Part shown: piece after piece, positions 43,471-51,446 of the stretch
Layout of the letters: each line of letters opens with the position of its first letter
Numbering within the stretch: position 1 is the stretch's first letter
NCBI GenBank assembly: GCA_046327745.1
Contig: JAXLXV010000007.1
Span: 1 to 64,000, forward strand
Direction: 5' to 3'
Origin: JABAQJ01 sp046327745
Lineage (GTDB): Bacteria > Gemmatimonadota > Gemmatimonadetes > Gemmatimonadales > Gemmatimonadaceae
DNA length: 64,000 bases
The notes under the pieces: generated by a model
Seen by the model: only the letters and a program-made list of their open reading frames with translations
Databases searched by the model: none
Told to the model about the DNA's origin: nothing
Position numbers and translations under genes: made by a program

Positions 43471-44297
43471 ACGCACTCCCGCGTGTTTTCGCGATCGCGG
43501 CCGCGGCCCTGCTACCGGCCGTCGGAACGGCGCAGTCCACTGACTCCACCCTCGCACGGATCGCGCGCCTGGCGAGCGCCGGCGATCGCTCGGGTGCGCG
43601 ACTCCTTGCCGATAGCCTCGTGGGCAGTCTACCGGCGGATGCGCCCACGTATCCAGACGCATTGTACTGGCGCGCTTTCACTGCTGCCACGGCGGCAGAA
43701 GCGGAACGCGACTACTTGCGACTGGCGGTCGAGTACCCTCTCGCGCCTCGATCCGAAGACGCGTTGTTGCTGCTGTCGCAGCTGGAATTCGCACGGGGTG
43801 ATCGAGGCGCAGCGCTCCGCCATCTGGACCGCTTGCTGCGCGACCATCCCGGTGGGCATACCGCTGGGCGAGCGACGCTGTGGACGGCTCGCATTGCTTT
43901 CGATACCGGGGACTCCGTGCGCGCTTGTCGTGCGCTGGTACAGGCTCGAGAGATGACCGCCACCGAAGACGTGGAGACGCGAAATCAGGTTGAGTACTTC
44001 CTGCCGCGCTGCGCGGCGCGTGCGGTCTCAAATGCGGATTCGTCGGTTGGGCCGTCACCTACAACGAAGGGGCCGGAGTATTGCCTGCAGGTTGCTGCCT
44101 TCAAGACCAAACGGGAGGCCGAAGCCCTCCAGGCGCGACTCAAGCGACGAGGGTTCGACGCGCGCGTTACGCATACGGATTCCTGGTATCGAATCAGAGT
44201 CGGTCGGTACGCAACGCGTCGTGAGGCGGAAGCCGCTCAGGCGAGGGCAAAGCGAGGCAACGTGACGGCCCGCGTTGTTGAGGCTGAAACACGGTGA
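43467..44297 (+). CDS. Exported SPOR-domain protein with TPR-like repeats (276 aa)
   Basis: A signal peptide (NALPRVFAIAAAALLPAVGTAQS) is followed by a helical-repeat region (about 30-195) with TPR-like units such as SEDALLLLSQLEFARGDRGAALRHLDRLL. A C-terminal SPOR domain (about 205-276) contains YCLQVAAFKTKREAEALQARL and WYRIRVGRYATRREAEAAQ. SPOR domains bind denuded peptidoglycan at division sites. GTG 43467 overlaps the holA stop and gives a clean signal peptide. The longer in-frame extension is not protein-like. Confidence 0.8.
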   Translation: MNALPRVFAIAAAALLPAVGTAQSTDSTLARIARLASAGDRSGARLLADSLVGSLPADAPTYPDALYWRAFTAATAAEAERDYLRLAVEYPLAPRSEDALLLLSQLEFARGDRGAALRHLDRLLRDHPGGHTAGRATLWTARIAFDTGDSVRACRALVQAREMTATEDVETRNQVEYFLPRCAARAVSNADSSVGPSPTTKGPEYCLQVAAFKTKREAEALQARLKRRGFDARVTHTDSWYRIRVGRYATRREAEAAQARAKRGNVTARVVEAETR

Positions 44298-46948
44298 GTC
44301 GCGACGGTACGCCCTTGATGCAGCAGTACCGGGAGATCAAGGCTCGGCACCCCGATGCGATCTTGTTGTTTCGGATGGGTGATTTCTATGAAATGTTCTA
44401 CGATGACGCGCACGTTGCGTCACGAGTCCTCGGACTGACCCTTACTTCTCGGAACAACGGGGGCGCTTCCGATGTGCCGCTTGCCGGCGTGCCGGTGAAG
44501 GCCGTGCAGGAGTACCTCCGTCGTTTGGTGCAACAGGGTTTCCGCGTCGCGATTTGCGAGCAGGTTGAAGATCCGCGATTGGCGAAGGGTGTGGTGCGAC
44601 GCGAGGTCATCGAAACGATCACTCCGGGTGCCGCCTATTCGGATGACCTGCTTGAGGCGGGGAGGCACAATTTCCTCTGCGCCGTTTGCGTCATCGGGCA
44701 GGATTTGGGAGTCGCCGCGGCTGATGTATCGACGGGGACGTTTCGCCTCGTGTTGGCCCGACTGGACGACGGCGATGCGATTCTGGCACGATTCGCGCCT
44801 CGCGAGTTGCTGGTTGCGCGAGGCTCAACGACGGTTGGACCCGGTACACCCGTGCACGTACCGGATGCGTTGATTACCGAGCGGGAGGCGTGGGAGTTTG
44901 ACCCTGCGCTGGCCGGTGAGGAAATCTGCCGCCACTTCCACGTCCACAGCCTGGACGGGCTGGCCCTTGGCGCCGACACCCCCTGCGCAGTTGCGGCTGC
45001 CGGAGCCCTACTACGGTACCTGCGAGAGCTGCAGCCAGCAGGTGTGCCCCACCTTGCGCGACCGGTCCTGGAGCGGAGCGCGCACGCGATGCCGTTGGAT
45101 GAGATGACGCGGCGGAACCTGGAACTCGTGGAATCCTTGCGGTCCATGCCGGATCAGGTGAACGGTCGAGCAGCGGCGGAGCGCAGTGGAACCCTCCTTG
45201 GAGTGCTTGATCGGACGCAAACGCCGATGGGGGCTCGACTGCTTCGACAGTGGATGCTTGCACCCTTGGTCGTGCGCTCCCTGATCGAAGCTCGTCTTTC
45301 CGCAGTCGAATCATGTGTGACTGCGCCGATCGCACGGCGTGGTATTCGATCGGCCCTTGACGGCGTGCGGGATGTGGAGCGCTTGGCTGGGAAAGCAGCA
45401 GCCGGAAGATCCTCACCACGAGACCTGCGCGCGTTAGGTGACTCGTTGTCGAGGCTTCCGGACTTGCAAGCGGCCGTTCGTGAACTTGATGGGACCGGTG
45501 CGATGGCGGTGCACGTGGGTGCGTGGGACGACTGCGCCGACCTAAGTGCCGCCATCACGACCTTGCTCGTGGAACGGCCTCCCGTGGCGATTGGAGATGA
45601 GGACGTCATCCGGCCCGGAGCGGACGCCGATTTGGACGAGCTGCGCGCTCTGCGAACGGGGGGCAAGGATGCGATCGCGAGGATTCAATCCGAAGAACGC
45701 AGTCGGACGGGCATAGCGTCGCTGAAGGTCGGTTACAACCGTGTCTTCGGGTACTACATCGAAGTCACGAATGCCAACCGACACTTGATTCCAGGTGACT
45801 ATCAGCGCCGTCAGACGCTGACTGGCGCTGAGCGTTATGTCACCCCGGCACTGAAGGAATACGAAGAGAAGATCCTTCACGCGACGGAGCGCATTGAATC
45901 ACGCGAGCGTGAACTGTTCGAGGTACTCCGCCGACAGGTGGGAGATGCGATCGCGCGCCTGCAGGGCGTTGCGACCACGCTGGCCACGCTCGACGTGTTG
46001 AGTTCACTGGCTGAGGTGGCGGACGTTGAAGGGTACGTCCGTCCTACGTTGAGCGATGATTTCGCGCTCGACATCGTCGGTGGTCGTCATCCGGTGGTTG
46101 AACGAATGATGGCCCGAGAGAAATTCATCCCGAATGATGTGCACTTGGACGCTGAGGCACGCGTGATTGTGCTGACGGGGCCCAATATGGCTGGCAAATC
46201 GACGATCCTGCGTCAGATCGGGTTAATAGTCTTGATGGCGCAGATGGGAGGGTTTGTCCCGGCCACCCAGGCGCGCATCGGGATCGTCGACCGTCTGTTC
46301 ACGCGCGTGGGAGCGAGCGACAACCTCGTGCGAGGCCAGTCCACGTTTATGGTGGAAATGGCGGAAACGAGCGCCATCCTGCATACGGCAACAGAGCGGA
46401 GCTTGGTCCTGCTTGATGAGATCGGGCGCGGTACGTCCACCTACGACGGTGTTTCCATCGCGTGGTCCGTCACGGAGCACCTGCACAACATGGTGCGATG
46501 CAAGACGATCTTCGCGACGCACTACCATGAACTGACACAGCTAGCGGATGAGCTGAGCGCGCTTCGGAACTACAACGTCGCGGTGCGTGAGGTCGGAGAG
46601 GAGATCGTCTTCCTGCATCGACTGCTCCCCGGTGGGGCCGATCGCTCCTATGGGATCGAAGTTGGGCGACTGGCTGGCTTACCACCAGCGGTGATTGCGC
46701 GGGCGCGCGACGTCCTCCAGCTGCTCGAAGGCGAGCAACTCGCGCAAGCACTCGGTGACACGCAAGGTGCTGGACGGCAGCACCCATCCGGCCCCTTGGT
46801 GCGCCACGACGGATCACAGTTGGCGCTCTTTCCCGCTTCACCGCATCCGGCCGTGGTGCGGCTGCAATCGCTGGATACGAATCGTACCACGCCGATGGAG
46901 GCGCTACGCCTCCTGGATGAACTGGCGCAGCTAGCCAAGGAGAGTTGA
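44294..46948 (+). CDS. mutS: DNA mismatch repair protein MutS (884 aa)
   Basis: This ATPase recognises mismatches. The mismatch-binding N-terminus has DAILLFRMGDFYEMFYDDA, with the F-x-E mismatch wedge in GDFYEMF. The ATPase domain has Walker A TGPNMAGKSTILRQ, Walker B SLVLLDEIGRGTSTYDG and ATHYHELTQLA. Full length. The GTG start overlaps the SPOR gene stop by 4 bases. No mutL is in the window. Confidence 0.97.
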   Translation: MSRDGTPLMQQYREIKARHPDAILLFRMGDFYEMFYDDAHVASRVLGLTLTSRNNGGASDVPLAGVPVKAVQEYLRRLVQQGFRVAICEQVEDPRLAKGVVRREVIETITPGAAYSDDLLEAGRHNFLCAVCVIGQDLGVAAADVSTGTFRLVLARLDDGDAILARFAPRELLVARGSTTVGPGTPVHVPDALITEREAWEFDPALAGEEICRHFHVHSLDGLALGADTPCAVAAAGALLRYLRELQPAGVPHLARPVLERSAHAMPLDEMTRRNLELVESLRSMPDQVNGRAAAERSGTLLGVLDRTQTPMGARLLRQWMLAPLVVRSLIEARLSAVESCVTAPIARRGIRSALDGVRDVERLAGKAAAGRSSPRDLRALGDSLSRLPDLQAAVRELDGTGAMAVHVGAWDDCADLSAAITTLLVERPPVAIGDEDVIRPGADADLDELRALRTGGKDAIARIQSEERSRTGIASLKVGYNRVFGYYIEVTNANRHLIPGDYQRRQTLTGAERYVTPALKEYEEKILHATERIESRERELFEVLRRQVGDAIARLQGVATTLATLDVLSSLAEVADVEGYVRPTLSDDFALDIVGGRHPVVERMMAREKFIPNDVHLDAEARVIVLTGPNMAGKSTILRQIGLIVLMAQMGGFVPATQARIGIVDRLFTRVGASDNLVRGQSTFMVEMAETSAILHTATERSLVLLDEIGRGTSTYDGVSIAWSVTEHLHNMVRCKTIFATHYHELTQLADELSALRNYNVAVREVGEEIVFLHRLLPGGADRSYGIEVGRLAGLPPAVIARARDVLQLLEGEQLAQALGDTQGAGRQHPSGPLVRHDGSQLALFPASPHPAVVRLQSLDTNRTTPMEALRLLDELAQLAKES

Positions 46949-46949
46949 C

Positions 46950-47384
46950 ATGAGGCTGCGACGTTCCGTGTCGCGCACCTGTGCGATGCTGCTGTTCGTG
47001 CTCATTGGGTGTGGGGACGACGGCCTCTTGGCCCGATGGATGGGGAAACAGCCGCCGCTGGAGCTCCCAGTTCTGGAAACGACGGACCTGCCATTTCGCT
47101 ACCCGCCCGGCCTGTTCATTGAGCGCATACAGGGCGACGTAGTGTTGCGTCTGTACATTGACTCGTTAGGGCGTGTGGTTACTGACTCGACTCGCGTGGC
47201 GGAGGCTTCCAAATACGCGCCATTCGACAGTGCGGCCATTGAGGGCGCTGCCAAGCTTTCGTTTCATCCGGCGAAGCGGGGAACGCATCGGATTCCGTAC
47301 GCCGTCCTGTTTCCGGTGAAATTCCGATTGCCGGCCGCCGCGGCCACCCCGGCTGACACGTCACGGCCGCCGGCAAAGCCCTGA
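46950..47384 (+). CDS. TonB C-terminal-domain lipoprotein (144 aa)
   Basis: A signal peptide with lipobox (LLFVLIGCGDD) precedes a short linker and a TonB-like C-terminal fold: IQGDVVLRLYIDSLGRVVTDSTRVAEASKYAPFDSAAIEGAAKLSFHPAKRG. Typical TonB proteins keep an uncleaved inner-membrane helix; this one appears lipidated and lacks the Pro-rich spacer. It may therefore be a stand-alone TonB-domain protein rather than an energy transducer. It starts one base after the mutS stop. Confidence 0.72.
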   Translation: MRLRRSVSRTCAMLLFVLIGCGDDGLLARWMGKQPPLELPVLETTDLPFRYPPGLFIERIQGDVVLRLYIDSLGRVVTDSTRVAEASKYAPFDSAAIEGAAKLSFHPAKRGTHRIPYAVLFPVKFRLPAAAATPADTSRPPAKP

Positions 47385-47538
47385 CATGCGGACGCTGCCG
47401 TACCAGGTATGTGACCGTCGCGACTACCGCGGCGAGCGCGCGAACATCACCGAGCGGTTGAGCCTACGTGGCCGGAGGGGAATAGGTGATCCAAGGATTT
47501 GAGCTGTCGGAAATCCACTCGGCGGGAGGCACTCGCTG

Positions 47539-48528
47539 ATGCGTGTCGCCGTATTGATGGGTGGCACATCAGCGGAGCGCGATGTTTCCCTTGCGTCAGG
47601 ACTGCGAGTCGCTGAGGCCCTGCGCGGCGTCGGCCACGACGTGGTGAGCATCGACACGGCAACGGGGGTCCTTTCTGCTCGCGAGGAGCGCGCGATGCTT
47701 GGCGGTGGGGTTCTAAAGACCATCCCGCCTGATGTCGCCGCGCTTGCCAAGTTGGACCGAGAACTGCCGTCGAAGCTGGAAGCTCTCCCCCCGGTGGACG
47801 TGGTGTTTCTGGCTTTGCACGGAGGCCGCGGAGAGGACGGCACGATTCAGGCGCTCCTGGACTTAACGGGCGTGCCCTATACCGGAAGTGGTCACTTGGC
47901 CAGCGCGCTGGCGATGGACAAGGACCTTTCCAAGCGTCTCTTTCGTCAGGCAGGAATTCCCACGCCTGATTGGCTGATGGCGCCTTGCACGTCTGCACAG
48001 GTTGGGAGTGCGTTGGGATTCCCATGCATTGTCAAACCGAGCAAGCAGGGCTCCACGGTCGGGCTGTCCCTGGTGCGGGAGCCTAACGATCTGCAACCGG
48101 CGATCGTCATGGCGAATGCCTTCGATGACGAAGTGATGATCGAGCGTTTTATTGCAGGTCGAGAACTGACCGTGGGGATCTTGGGCGAGCGTGCGCTCCC
48201 CGTCGGCGAAATTATTCCCGTGCACGAGCTGTACGACTACGAGTGCAAGTACACCCCCGGCATGGCCCGCGAGGTCTTTCCGGCAGACCTGTCAGCTGCG
48301 GCGACCACGCGAATTCAGGAGCTGGCGTTGGCGGCGTTCCGCGCGCTGAAACTGCGCGGGTACGCGCGAATAGACTTTCGTCTGTCACCAGACGGCGAGT
48401 TCTACTGCCTTGAGGCGAACACGCTGCCGGGAATGACGCAGCTGTCCCTCATTCCGCAGGCGGCTGCTGCGGCGCAGATTCCTTTCTCGGCACTTTGCGA
48501 GCAAATCGTACGGCTCGCGCTACCTTGA
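47539..48528 (+). CDS. ddl: D-alanine-D-alanine ligase (329 aa)
   Basis: This ATP-grasp enzyme makes the D-Ala-D-Ala dipeptide for peptidoglycan. It starts MRVAVLMGGTSAERDVSLASG, then has VVFLALHGGRGEDGTIQALLDLTGVPYTGSG, FPCIVKPSKQGSTVGLSLV and the metal-binding end YCLEANTLPGMTQLSLIPQ. Length is normal. GGGAGG lies 9-14 bases before ATG 47539. The 154-base upstream gap holds no credible gene. Confidence 0.95.
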   Translation: MRVAVLMGGTSAERDVSLASGLRVAEALRGVGHDVVSIDTATGVLSAREERAMLGGGVLKTIPPDVAALAKLDRELPSKLEALPPVDVVFLALHGGRGEDGTIQALLDLTGVPYTGSGHLASALAMDKDLSKRLFRQAGIPTPDWLMAPCTSAQVGSALGFPCIVKPSKQGSTVGLSLVREPNDLQPAIVMANAFDDEVMIERFIAGRELTVGILGERALPVGEIIPVHELYDYECKYTPGMAREVFPADLSAAATTRIQELALAAFRALKLRGYARIDFRLSPDGEFYCLEANTLPGMTQLSLIPQAAAAAQIPFSALCEQIVRLALP

Positions 48529-48542
48529 CGTAATCAGGCTTT

Positions 48543-49202
48543 ATGGGAACGAGTCCCGTGTTAGCGGCAGCACTGACCGGCGTACCTGTTGGTATTCAGC
48601 GACAGGGGATATGGTCGGGATACCGTCAGATGTTCGTCCGCTTTGCCGGTGCGGCAGAAACCGCCCAGATGTATACCGCGGACGCTTTGGCTCGGGAAAT
48701 GAACCGCACGCTTGGCCGCAGTCCCGTGCACTCGATTTGTATCAGTGGTCGGGACGCGTTGGGGAGTGTCGACTTCCTTGCTGCGGCGCTGCGACAGGTC
48801 CCTCGCGGCCAGCGCGTGATGGTAGACACGGACGGCCAGCGACCTGAAGCAATCACGGTGTTGCACGAGTTCCTTACGCTGCTGCAGGTGACCGTCGAGC
48901 TTCCGACGTCCGCGGTGTCCATGGAGCGCGTCCAAACGACACTTCGGGATGCCCGGCGGCTCGGTTGCGGGCACGCGTTAGTGGTCGCCGGCAGTGACGA
49001 AACGAGTGACGCGGATTATCTCCAGATCGTCGAGCAAGCGCATGCTGCGAGCGAGAATACGTTGATCGTCATGCATCCGGGCCCCAGTGCCGAGCGGGCG
49101 CCGCTCGACCGGCGTTGGAGCATTCTTGTGGAACATGCCATGGCGAAACATATGGATGTTCGGGTAGCCCTCAGGTTGAGCGGGCCGGCGACCATTCGAT
49201 AG
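48543..49202 (+). CDS. QueE-like protein lacking the radical-SAM cysteines (219 aa)
   Basis: The sequence follows the QueE (7-carboxy-7-deazaguanine synthase) plan. GIQRQGIWSGYRQMFVRFAG stands where QueE has S-I-Q-G-E-G...FVRFAGC. SICISGRDALGSVDFLAAAL stands where TGGEPL lies, and RVMVDTDGQRP where V-E-T-N-G lies. VVAGSDETSDADYLQIVEQA and a C-terminal MDVRVALRL also align. The CxxxCxxC segment that binds the 4Fe-4S cluster is missing, and only two cysteines remain, both elsewhere. It is therefore unlikely to be an active radical-SAM enzyme. queF lies 1.3 kb downstream. The family assignment is by eye and needs profile confirmation. The gene follows ddl by 14 bases. Confidence 0.55.
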   Translation: MGTSPVLAAALTGVPVGIQRQGIWSGYRQMFVRFAGAAETAQMYTADALAREMNRTLGRSPVHSICISGRDALGSVDFLAAALRQVPRGQRVMVDTDGQRPEAITVLHEFLTLLQVTVELPTSAVSMERVQTTLRDARRLGCGHALVVAGSDETSDADYLQIVEQAHAASENTLIVMHPGPSAERAPLDRRWSILVEHAMAKHMDVRVALRLSGPATIR

Positions 49203-49290
49203 CAGCGGGCCCGCCGGATTTCTGGGGAACAGTTGCCGGACCGGCGTGATAGGTATAGTTGTAGTAGAGCTCCCAGAATCGGCACTCGGA

Positions 49291-50202
49291 ATGTCCCACT
49301 CGTTGACGGACGATACGGAAGCCCCGCGCCTAACGAAGGCGGTGCAATGGTTGATCGCGATCAACGTCGCGATCTACTTCTTGCAGCTGACGGTAGTGGG
49401 TTCCAGCAACATGCAACTGGCGCTCGGTTTTGAAGCCCGCCATCTCTCGACGGCGTGGTGGACCGTGCTGTCGTACATGTTCGTCCACGGCGGGTTTTGG
49501 CATCTCGCGTTGAACATGTACACTCTGTACCTGTTCGGCCCGCGGGTAGAGCATCTGTGGTCGCCAGGAGAGTTCACCCGCTACTACATCGCCTGCGGGC
49601 TGGGTGGCTGGTTCTTCCAACTGCTCTTCGCTCGCGACGCGCTCCTTATTGGCGCATCGGCAGCTGTCCTGGGGGTGATGCTGGCGTATGCGATGCGATG
49701 GCCGAATGATGAGGTGTATCTCTTTGGCGTCGTACCGATCAAGGTGAAGTGGCTGGTGGCCATTCTCGCCACGTTCAACCTGATCAGCGGGATTGCGGCA
49801 GGCGATCAGGGAGGCGGCGTCGCCTATCTGGCCCACGTCGGTGGGTTGGCGGCCGGTTGGGTCTATCTTCGTTCATCGTCGGCGGCGGGATTTGACCGCC
49901 TACGCCAGCGAATCTCTCAGGTCCCTGATGTTCCCGACGAAACACCGCGGGCAATTCCACGGTCCCTACCTCGCACGCGAGAGAAAGGGAATGAAGTCGA
50001 CGACGTGATATCACGCAGTCAGGCTGCCACAGCGCGGCGCCCGGCGAGTGTTCAGCAAGCGACCGTTCCCGCAGCGCGACGCGAGAAGGCCGATCTTGAT
50101 GTTCTCCTGGACAAAATTTCGCAAACGGGTATCGACAGCCTCACCACCGATGAGCGTCGACAACTCGAGGAGCGATCAAAGGAACTGCGCGGCCGCGAGT
50201 AA
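49291..50202 (+). CDS. Rhomboid-family intramembrane serine protease with C-terminal DUF6576-type tail (303 aa)
   Basis: Six or so transmembrane segments carry the rhomboid marks: FVHGGFWHLALNMYTLYLFG (loop 1 and the oxyanion-side H/N), the catalytic serine in LLIGASAAVLGV (GxSx) and the catalytic histidine in YLAHVGGLAAGW. A cytosolic tail ends in LDVLLDKISQTGIDSLTTDERRQLEERS, a motif that often follows rhomboids in Bacteroidota and Gemmatimonadota. ATG 49291 is preferred over GTG 49246. Substrates are unknown. Confidence 0.85.
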   Translation: MSHSLTDDTEAPRLTKAVQWLIAINVAIYFLQLTVVGSSNMQLALGFEARHLSTAWWTVLSYMFVHGGFWHLALNMYTLYLFGPRVEHLWSPGEFTRYYIACGLGGWFFQLLFARDALLIGASAAVLGVMLAYAMRWPNDEVYLFGVVPIKVKWLVAILATFNLISGIAAGDQGGGVAYLAHVGGLAAGWVYLRSSSAAGFDRLRQRISQVPDVPDETPRAIPRSLPRTREKGNEVDDVISRSQAATARRPASVQQATVPAARREKADLDVLLDKISQTGIDSLTTDERRQLEERSKELRGRE

Positions 50203-50225
50203 GCAGACGCCTGATCGAGATGATG

Positions 50226-50265
50226 CGACGCCGAGTAGCAGCTGCTCGGCGTCGTTTTGTTTTTG
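50226..50265 (+). terminator. Rho-independent terminator after the rhomboid gene
   Basis: A 10-bp stem CGACGCCGAG / CTCGGCGTCG with a 9-base loop is followed by TTTTGTTTTTG on the plus strand. It lies about 24 bases after the rhomboid stop codon. Confidence 0.88.
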
Positions 50266-50285
50266 GTGTGAAGAACGTCGAGCAG

Positions 50286-50317
50286 AAAAAAAGAGCCCCC
50301 CGGTATTACCGGGGGGC
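50286..50317 (-). terminator. Orphan minus-strand terminator
   Basis: A 10-bp G/C stem (50295-50304 with 50308-50317, loop ATT) is preceded on the plus strand by a run of seven As. On the minus strand it is therefore a hairpin followed by CTCTTTTTTT, the form of an intrinsic terminator. No minus-strand gene is recognised to its right before the tRNA. It may end an unannotated small RNA from 50318-50500, or block antisense transcription from the queF side. Confidence 0.7.
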
Positions 50318-50506
50318 GAATGCCGCCACGCCGTTCTCGCGGCGGCTGCGGCCGGACGCAAGGCGCCGGCCTGAATGACAAGGTACGGCCCGATATCTGG
50401 GCTGTCCATACCATGGAATCGACTGCTGATACCACCTGCTGGTAAAACACAGCACGGTCCGTGCCGCGTCTGGCGGGCCAGCCGCCGATGCGACATCGTA
50501 CGTTCC

Positions 50507-50917
50507 ATGCCACAGCCCGAACTGCTCGAAACGTTCTCAAATCCGTATCCTGGGCGGTCCTACGAGATCCACATGACCTGCCCGGAATTCACGTCGCTCT
50601 GCCCGTTGGGGGGCGTTGAGAGCGATGCGACGGAGCTTGCACTGTTGCGTGGCGGGGCACCCGACTTTGCGACTATCTCCATCACGTACATACCGGGCGA
50701 CCGCTGCCTGGAGCTCAAGAGTCTGAAGCTCTATCTCTGGAGCTTCCGAAACGACGGAATTTTTTACGAGCGCGTGGTTAATCGTATTCTCGATGACCTG
50801 ACAGCCGCCGCGGCCCCAGTGTGGATGAAGGTGATCGGGGATTTCAACGTGCGTGGCGGCATCAAATCAATTATCAGCGCGGAATCCGGGGAGCGCGGTG
50901 GCGCCAGCCGTCAGTGA
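50507..50917 (+). CDS. queF: NADPH-dependent 7-cyano-7-deazaguanine reductase QueF, YkvM type (136 aa)
   Basis: This enzyme reduces preQ0 to preQ1 in queuosine synthesis. Family residues are present: the catalytic cysteine in CPEFTSLCP, PDFATISITYIPGDRCLELKSLKLYLWSFRNDGIFYE with the conserved D and E, and GDFNVRGGI. An insertion of about 14 residues (GGVESDATELALLRGG) separates LCP from PDFATI, where the Bacillus-type enzyme has only KTGQ. The C-terminal tail is also short. ATG 50507 is chosen; the upstream frame is not protein-like. Confidence 0.88.
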   Translation: MPQPELLETFSNPYPGRSYEIHMTCPEFTSLCPLGGVESDATELALLRGGAPDFATISITYIPGDRCLELKSLKLYLWSFRNDGIFYERVVNRILDDLTAAAAPVWMKVIGDFNVRGGIKSIISAESGERGGASRQ

Positions 50918-50994
50918 GGCCGCAACGGTGCGCCTCGCAAGTGCGCACTCTGTGCCTTGGCCGCAACGAGGGGTGTCGTTACGTTTCCGGCCAC

Positions 50995-51067
<73 letters not shown>

Positions 51068-51102
51068 TTGAGAGGTAAGGGTATTCAGCAAGAGCACTTA
51101 CG

Positions 51103-51138
51103 AAAAACGCGCGGCCCCTAGGGGTCGCGCGTTTCTTC
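51103..51138. terminator. Bidirectional terminator between tRNA-Phe and the DUF1905 gene
   Basis: The hairpin AAACGCGCGGCCCC / GGGGTCGCGCGTTT (one mismatch near the loop) has an A-run on the left and TTTCTTCG on the right. It can end tRNA-Phe transcription rightwards and the leftward DUF1905/M28 operon. Confidence 0.75.
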
Positions 51139-51160
51139 GTTCGCAGGATCAGATGACCGC

Positions 51161-51433
51161 CTAGGCATTGAACTCGAGTTTGACCGTCACGCGATCGCCA
51201 TCTCCCTTTGCTCCGCGGACGGCCTTCGGTACAGGTAGCAGTGTGCGGCCAGTTTTCTCCCGCCAGACGCTCGTACGCCATCTGTGCCCGTCGACGATTG
51301 CAACAACTGGCGTTCGACCCCAAGCACCGGGTGAGGACGGCGCACAACGTTCGGGCACGACCGCAAACGTCCACCCTCCTTTCCCCGGATATCGGAAGAG
51401 GGAAGCCTTGAACGATGTCGTGAGGCTTGGCAC
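51161..51433 (-). CDS. DUF1905-domain small protein (90 aa)
   Basis: A compact beta-rich protein reads FKASLFRYPGKGGWTFAVVPERCA, then VVAIVDGHRWRTSVWREKTGRTLLPVPKAVRGAKGDGDRVTVKLEFNA. This is the strand pattern of DUF1905 (a small barrel seen alone or fused to YdeI-like domains). Function is unknown. GTG 51433 (MPSLTTSFKASL) is preferred; the longer upstream frame lies inside the M28 gene and looks like a shadow. It begins 13 bases after the M28 stop and is therefore in its operon. Confidence 0.68.
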   Translation of the reverse strand: MPSLTTSFKASLFRYPGKGGWTFAVVPERCAPSSPGAWGRTPVVAIVDGHRWRTSVWREKTGRTLLPVPKAVRGAKGDGDRVTVKLEFNA

Positions 51434-51446
51434 GGTCGGGTGCTTG

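Noticed and set aside
47386..47502. Possible 38-codon frame between the TonB-like gene and ddl
   Set aside because: Arginine-rich with no family match, and the ddl ribosome-binding site lies just downstream. Too weak to call.
50318..50506. preQ1 riboswitch upstream of queF
   Set aside because: I compared the gap with the short preQ1-I and preQ1-II patterns and did not see the required loop sequences. Only generic hairpins are visible.
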